Assembly (NCBI GenBank): GCA_031271965.1
Contig: JAISUS010000016.1
Coordinates: 1-46,341, forward strand
DNA: 46,341 nucleotides
From: Prevotella sp.
GTDB taxonomy: Bacteria; Bacteroidota; Bacteroidia; Bacteroidales; Dysgonomonadaceae
Reading direction: 5' to 3'
This document shows positions 46,246-46,341 of this stretch, one piece after another (positions within the stretch are counted from its first letter, which is position 1; each line of letters begins with the position of its first letter). The notes under the pieces are model-generated. The model saw only the letters and a program-made list of their open reading frames with translations, made no database searches and was not told the DNA's origin. Position numbers and translations under genes: made by a program.

Positions 46246-46341
46246 CGCGTCATCGCGAGGGCGATAGTTCGAAGCAATCCAGTAAAAAAAATGAAAAACT
46301 AAAAATTAAAAATGAAGAATTGCGAAGCAATCACCGAAGCG
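46246..46341. repeat. GGATTGCTTC-family repeat, copy 3, partial
   Basis: Only the right half is present: CGTCATCGCGAGGGCGATAG, then GAAGCAATCCAGTA (46271-46284), then an A-rich tail with ATGAAAAACTAAAAAT and AATGAAGAAT. The inner arm has C for T relative to copies 1 and 2. The tail closely resembles copy 1. The final bases contain another GCGAAGCAATC, so the array may continue beyond the window. Confidence 0.8.

Overview
The window is a compact, AT-rich, mostly housekeeping stretch of a Bacteroidetes chromosome, most likely of the order Bacteroidales. Evidence: a 286-residue primary sigma factor without region 1.1, many TAnnTTTG -7 promoter boxes, a SprA/Sov type IX secretion translocon beside ruvA, an RprX/RprY-like two-component pair, a Bacteroidetes-type outer-membrane beta-barrel receptor, and short AT-rich intergenic repeats. 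A Dysgonomonas- or Tannerella-like genus would fit, but this is inference. I see no phage, plasmid, CRISPR array or intact transposase.

Layout. Positions 1-686 hold no gene but are rich in repeats: a 63-bp TC microsatellite, a GGATTGCTTC palindromic repeat and a nested inverted repeat. metA (E111 form, so probably acetyl-CoA dependent) follows and shares a bidirectional hairpin with a small lipoprotein. Two short MITE-like elements with matching terminal inverted repeats (2196-2380 and 6169-6364) flank a cluster of a U32-family protein, VanZ-like protein, TlpA-like protein, hisH and a convergent rhodanese. A sodium:solute symporter, a Deg-type periplasmic protease, rpoD, tRNA-Gly(GCC) and tRNA-Leu(GAG) come next.

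From 11.25 to 16.6 kb lie a cobalamin riboswitch before an 8-cysteine 73-residue protein, a PEPCK/HPr-kinase-fold protein of uncertain function, and PEP carboxylase immediately downstream of it. aroA converges on era. An outer-membrane receptor diverges from topA. topA leads a tight run: sugar-phosphate transferase, nitroreductase, small membrane protein, DUF2520 Rossmann protein and KdsC-like phosphatase. That run meets fmt-aroB head-on with no spacer. A small membrane protein, a large polytopic membrane protein and thyA follow on the minus strand.

The right third carries rprY and rprX, the 7.5-kb sprA, and ruvA, all on the minus strand. Diverging from ruvA are a second nitroreductase and an M3 peptidase. 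The window ends in another GGATTGCTTC-family repeat.

Functionally the region mixes methionine, histidine and aromatic amino-acid synthesis, PEP/oxaloacetate metabolism, envelope quality control, surface polysaccharide synthesis, protein secretion, DNA topology and repair, and initiator-tRNA formylation. The least explained items are the PEPCK/HPrK-like gene beside ppc, the B12-riboswitch-linked Cys-rich protein, the intergenic repeat families, and a tandem 10-bp operator-like repeat upstream of the receptor gene.
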